From: Stenocarpella maydis | Lineage: Eukaryota > Ascomycota > Sordariomycetes > Diaporthales > Diaporthaceae | Reading direction: 5' to 3' | DNA: 64,000 nucleotides | Assembly: GCA_002270565.1 (NCBI GenBank) | Contig: NQMI01000071.1 | Location: forward strand, 25,691 to 89,690 | Shown: positions 58,741 through 64,000 of the stretch, piece by piece | How the letters are laid out: each line of letters begins with the position of its first letter | Numbering within the stretch: position 1 is the first letter of the stretch | Notes under the pieces: model-generated | The model's input: only the letters and a program-made list of their open reading frames with translations | Told to the model about the DNA's origin: nothing | The model's database searches: none | Position numbers and translations under genes: made by a program

Positions 58741-59759
58741 AATTGCTGGAACTCATCAAGCTCAGCCTAGTCTAGTCTCCTAGGTGAGAAAGCAACTCAG
58801 TATTCCTCAGCTCTTAAGAAGACATCTACAAAGGCAGGTCTAACCAGCTCAATCCTACAGCCCTAGCTTTCTATAGGGATATAGAACATTATAGCATTAA
58901 GAAGTTTACTAAAGGCCGTCTAGAATTTTTACTTTTAAAAAGAAGAATGGACTTACCTTATATTTAAAAATATCAGTCTCTAATTACTAACTACCCCGAA
59001 CTTAAGAGCAATATATCTCTTAGGGAACTAAAGAAGATTTAGAACCCTAATTTAGGAACTAAAGTAAATTCCCTCTCTATAATATTAATTCCTAAACCCA
59101 AACCAGTATTTATTAGCAATAAAACCCAATGCACAGAAACTTTAATACCCTTAATTACTATAAATACTATAAAAAGAAAGAAAATAAATAGAAACAACCC
59201 TAATTAGGATATTAATAATATAATATTTAATGCTAGGCTAGATTCAGAACCAATTATTAACTCCAACCTAAGATTACAGATAATTTCTAACAAAAAGGAG
59301 GTAATACCAGAAATCCAGTAAGAGACTTTCACCATAGCTAGGGACGGGAAAAGTAAAACAAAGGGTAATCCAATAGGTCCGAGCAAGACTGAAAAATCAA
59401 CTAAAGCTAAGCTTAAATAAGGACCCCTAATCCCCCAGACCCCTAAAGCCAAGGCCATAGACACCATCCTTACTACCTTAATCAAAATGCTAATTTCGGA
59501 TATTCTCACGCTTAGTAAGATTAATACTATTCTAATTAGAGAGCTCCTTACTTATAAAGATAATACCTCTCTTAATAAGTAGCCTTTTGAGCCAGTCCCA
59601 GATAGGGATATGCCTCAAGCCACAGGTCCAGGACTCAGTATAATCTCTACTTCATCTAAAATTAGATATAAGTAATACTTAAGCTCTAATTAGATATATA
59701 TCATTAGGTATGAGGTAAATTTAATATCATCTCAAACTACTAATATAGTAAACTATAGT

Positions 59760-62700
59760 TGCTGCAGATCCGCCTACCTAAACATTAGGATCACTTCAGA
59801 GAGCCATAAGATCCTCCCAGCCCTACTAGATATAGGTGCTAAGATAAATCTTCTTCCTTTATCCTATTACCACCAAAATAAGTTATCCTATACTCCACTC
59901 CAAGATATAAACTCCACAGTTTATAATAGAGCATCACTAACACTAATTAGAGTAACTAAGGAGTGGGTATACATCAGCCACAATAGGACAAGGGCTATTT
60001 TCTTTATTATAGATAATAAAACGCATAACACCACCCATAATATCCTTTTAGGGATGCCTTTCTTTTTAAATATAAACTTAACTTTTAAGCAATTAAGGGG
60101 GTTCCTTTTTATATATATTACTCTTAAAAGGTTGCAAGTAATATATAGGCTAGGGAGGAGGAACTAGAAGCCTTTCCAGATAGCTACTGCTAAAGGTATA
60201 ATAGTTCCCTGAAAATACCTTCCTTAAAGGGTAATAATAGTCCTCCTTCAGCCAGACTCCTCTAATTAGAGGCGGATTACAATTAGAGCCTTAATAAACC
60301 CTCTTAAAACCAACCTCAAGTTATCCCAGGATAATAATATCCTTAGGAGCCTTTTAGATAAGGAAGCTAAAACCCTAGTGCTAAAATTTTTCGCCTCCTT
60401 TCTCTATATCCATAGGCCTAATATCCTATTATATTACTCTAATCAGCAGTCTTTTATTCAGATAGGTATACCCTAGAGACCTATAACTTAATTCCAGCTG
60501 GACTAAGAAAAGGGGGCAACCGCTCCAGCTATTAGAACCCTATATAAAAGGGTAGGGGTAAAAGTCCACCCTATTAACAACTTTCCCTCTAATAGTACTA
60601 TCCCTAAGGGAACTATAAATTAGAAGCCAAGCCATAAGGCTAGGGTCAGGCATCTAATTAATACTAGTAAAGGAAGCAAATATAACCTATAGATCAGACC
60701 CAGATTCTCCTTTATTCCAAGGGGGTTATAATTAATGCTAGAGCGCCTTCAGCATATTATTATAAGAAACTATAACGGGCTCTCTAATCAGGAAAAGTTA
60801 ATATTTACTTACCTCCTAAAGAATAGGGAAGAAGCTCTTATATAGGATTAGTCTTATATCTCCCAGATTAGCATAGATATCGCCCCTCCTTAGTCCATTA
60901 AGACAGTTCCTTACCAAGCATATTAGATAAAAACTATTAAGCTCCCCAGAGCATTAAGGGAGACTGCCATCAAAATATTAAGGGAGCAAAAAGCTAGGAG
61001 TATAATTAAATAATCCCATGCCCCCTACTAAAACTAATAGTTCCTTATTAAGAAGAAGGATAGTAGCTATTAATTAATTAATAATATCTCTAAGGCTAAT
61101 TAGGTTATAATTAGAAATACCTTTATTCCTCCAGCTGCTAATAAGTTTGCTAAGGAGTTTATAATATATCAGGTTCTATCGCTCTTAAACTTTTTCTTAG
61201 GGTATAACCAGATTAAGCTAGAAGAGAAAAGCTATAATATTACTACCTTTATAACTCCAATCAGGCTATTTCAATAATATAGGCTGCCTATAAGAGCCAC
61301 AAACTCAGTAACACAATTCATAAGATGCATAGTTTGCTTATTTTACAACCTAATTCCAATAGTCTACTGCCCATTCCTTAATAATATTACAATAAAAGGG
61401 CTAGAGTCCACCTATAATAATCAGGAGCTTAATAACCTTCCTAAGGTACAAAGGTATATTATAGAGCACATTAAGAACCTTAATAATATACTTTTTAATA
61501 TAAAGCTTGCTAATAGTGCAATTAATACTACTAAATCTAAATAGTACAAAAAGCAGGCTAATATCATAAGTTATATATACAGGACTCTAGGCTGCTCTCC
61601 TATAAATAAGAAGATTATTAAGATTAAGGAGTGGGAGACCTATAAAAATATCAGCCAGCTCCAATCATTTCTCAGCCTAATTAACTTTTACTAGATCTAA
61701 ATGCCCTTTTACAGAATTATATTACATTCTCTCTTCAACCTACTAAAGAAGAATACTCTATTTATCTAAACTAAAAGCTAATAGGAAGCTATAGATACCC
61801 TTAAGTTAACAATCACTTTAAAACCCTACCTTATGAATATTAACTATAATAGGGAAGAGATCATCCTTATGGTTAATATAAGCCTAGATGGCTAGGGTGC
61901 CTATCTAATGCAGGTAAAAGACAGGGTTCATTATCCAATCCAATACAAGAGTAGCTCATGGACTGCTACCGAAAAGCTCTATAATGCAATAAAACATAAG
62001 TATCAGGCTATACTCTATACAATCAGATAGCTTTAGTTCTATATATATAGAGTTTATTTCATCCTAAAGACCAACTTAAATATTCTTATTTAGCAACTAA
62101 AAGGGTTAGCATTAGATATCCCTAGGGCCTATATTACTTAATAGCTGGCTATAATTAGGATATACAACTTTATAATCAAGTATATTAAAGGGGTTAATAA
62201 TTCAGTTGCTAACTTACTCTTAAGAAAACCTCCGGGTCCTTCAGATAAGGTAGACAGATAAATTAAAGGGGATATTAAGGAATAGTATAATGCTTCTCTT
62301 AATATTATAATAGCTCCAACACCTTTTAATCAAATGCTATTGCTTAAAGGCAGTTATTAGTAGTTAAAGGAATTAAGGGAGATTGCAGATTACCTCTACC
62401 ACAGTATTCTACCTAATTACCTTTCTAATTAATAATAGAAGGCTTTTAAGAAGAAAGCTCTTATATTTTCCCTTAGGGAAGGAGTGCTCTAGTAGGAACC
62501 TAAGAAAGATCTCCCTAAAGGGAGAGTTATAAACAACCCTAATCTAAGAAAAAAAATCATTAGGAATACTTACACTCCCCTTAGTTATAAAGGGAGGGAT
62601 GCTACTTACTACTAGATTAAAGTAATATACTACTAGAAAGGAATATATATAAATATAAAAAAGGCAATTATTAGATATCCTAGATATAATAAATAGGATA

Positions 62701-63660
62701 TCAGGATTTATAATAATAGGATAATATCCACCACCCTAGGGCTTCTATTTTTAAAAATTCATATCAATATTCAGTATTTACCCTCTAATTAGGGATATTA
62801 ATACCTTATGGAAGAATATTGCAACCTTATGGGATAGCCTAAGGTAATAGCTCTTAGGGCTGCCAACTTAAAGAATATTAAGCAATTCTTTATTAATAAG
62901 TTCCTACTTAAATAGGGCTTACCTATATTAATAGTTATAAAGAGGGGACCTAAGAACCTTAAAGACTTTACTAAATACCTTAAATACCTTAGGGTGTATT
63001 AGATTAGAATATCCATATATAATCCTAGGGTAAATAATATTATAGAATATAGCTACTTTAATATTATATTAGCCTTAGGAAAGATACTGGATAAGGGTGT
63101 AATTAAATAGAAAAAGATCCTTCCTTATGCACTCTTTGCTAATTAAATATCCTTAAGGTGGTTATATAAAAGAAGCTTATTCTACCTGCTCCATAAATTT
63201 AACCTGGTATTACCCATTGAAATAGAGATCCCTACCTAGCGAGTTCAAGCCTAATTACCCTATATAACCTCCAATCAGGTACTAGAATATTAATTGCGCT
63301 TATTGCTAAACCTAAAATAAGATATCCTATATACCCAGGAGTTAGTTACTAAGTAAAGAAGAAAGGTAGCGGCTAGAGATACCCACTGGGGATTCCATAA
63401 ACCTAAGCCTCTTATAAAAGATAACCTTATGCTGGTTGTAAATAAGCAGAGGAAATCTAATCACTTATTATTCTGGAAGCTAATATATTAATGGTTCAGG
63501 CCTTATATTATTAATGCTATTAAGCCTAATAATGTGTATAAGCTGAGGACCCCTGATAGGATCCTTATTAATGGGACCTATCTCCTAATATGCCTAAAGA
63601 AATTCATCTATAAGAGGGGAATTTGGGAGCTAGAGGTACCTTTTCTTTAGGAGGACAACC
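59760..63660 (+). pseudogene. Gypsy pol relic (PR-RT-RNase H-IN)
   Basis: Protease: LLDIGAKINLLPL at about 59823 (DTG changed to DIG). Reverse transcriptase: LREQKARSIIKQSHAPY at about 60980, LINNISKANQVIIRN, FFLGYNQIKLEE, PIRATNSVTQFIR (about 61290) and FLNNITIKG, the last replacing the catalytic FLDD (about 61375). RNase H: LMVNISLDGQGAYLMQV (about 61869; Asp to Asn) and TATEKLYNAIKHKYQAILY. Integrase: PKVIALRAANLKNIKQFF, VIKRGPKNLKDFTKYL and YNPRVNNIIEYSYF (about 63020), ending with LPIEIEIPT. A C-terminal segment RGIWELEVPFL lies near 63617. Catalytic residues are lost at several sites by transition mutations. Confidence 0.8.
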
Positions 63661-64000
63661 CTCCTAAAAGTTAATAAACCGGGAGGAAGCTATTAGAGGT
63701 AGCCAGACATAATATCTTCCCAAACACACTAAATAATACACTCTATCCTACTACCCCTAATCAGGATAATAATAATTAGTACTAAGACTAGTCTCTTCCT
63801 AGCCAGATGGTCCCCCAAGCATAGGCATACTCAGATATAGATAGCTTATATAATTTAGACTTATTGGATTTAGCTAATTAGACTTAAAGGATAATACTAT
63901 ATATAAACATTCCGCTTATTAACCCTAATAACCCTAAGCTAAAGGAATATAAATTCTAAGATAAGATATAAAAAAGTTAAGATATAAAAAAGTTAAGATA
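63661..64000 (+). other. Gypsy 3' region and window end
   Basis: AT-rich sequence after integrase. The last 38 bases contain AAGATATAAAAAAGTT about 2.5 times in tandem. The 3' LTR is not reached. Confidence 0.5.

Larger units (their letters stand above)
56714..64000 (+). mobile_element. Ty3/gypsy LTR retrotransposon, RIP-inactivated, 3' end outside window
   Basis: Domain order gag, zinc knuckle, protease, reverse transcriptase, RNase H, integrase is that of gypsy elements. The left boundary is uncertain: a TGTTATATAATG at 56714 could start the 5' LTR, but no second LTR is in the window to confirm it. All coding parts have TAG/TAA at Gln positions. Confidence 0.75.

Noticed and set aside
1..64000. 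Starship element or secondary-metabolite cluster
   Set aside because: No tyrosine recombinase captain, polyketide synthase or peptide synthetase was seen; the lone monooxygenase is truncated and its neighbours are housekeeping genes.

Overview
The window is nuclear DNA of a filamentous ascomycete (Pezizomycotina, most likely Sordariomycetes). The evidence is short introns (44 to 161 nt) with GT(A/G)NGN donors and CTRAC-like branch points, the gene families present, and transposon relics whose stop codons are almost all TAG/TAA where related proteins have glutamine. That last pattern is the mark of repeat-induced point mutation (RIP, C to T at CpA). No genus can be named from the sequence alone.

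The window has two compartments. Positions 1 to about 32.35 kb are mostly GC-rich and gene-bearing. In order they hold: the 3' part of a dolichol kinase (+), ORC2 (-), a GEP4-type mitochondrial PGP phosphatase (+, 3 exons), a Myb/SANT-like hypothetical gene (+, 3 exons), a CutC family gene (-, 2 exons), an M18 aspartyl aminopeptidase (-, 3 exons), a RIP-degraded Mutator-like transposon (13593-16511), a 2EXR-like gene fragment, a 5'-truncated phenol 2-monooxygenase-like gene (+), a ULP1-type SUMO protease (+), a 5.85 kb stretch with no convincing gene, an RGS-domain gene (+), and a second ORF starting 12 nt after it. These are ordinary chromosomal genes for glycosylation, replication, cardiolipin synthesis, peptide turnover, SUMO cycling and G-protein signalling. 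They do not form an operon or a metabolic cluster.

From about 32.35 kb to the end, the DNA is AT-rich and made of degraded transposons with no intact gene. An 8-bp tandem repeat (32882-33020) is followed by a head-to-tail array of three Ty1/copia units with four LTRs of 207 to 213 bp (33133-51956). The LTR-to-LTR period is 7374 and 7377 bp. The third unit lacks about 3.5 kb at a single N (48095), just where an exact 1468-bp copy of unit 2 begins, so this looks like an assembly join. Positions 51957 to about 56.7 kb hold unassigned AT-rich sequence. A RIP-mutated Ty3/gypsy element runs from about 56.7-57 kb past the window end.

The most interesting signals are: the copia LTRs, almost unmutated (3 differences in 213 bp) beside internal DNA that differs by about 11 percent; the MULE with 47-bp inverted repeats and an 8-bp target duplication; two MluI cell-cycle boxes between ORC2 and GEP4; and the closely spaced RGS gene plus downstream ORF. 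I found no clearly new biological system, no CRISPR array, no rRNA or tRNA gene, and no Starship-type recombinase.
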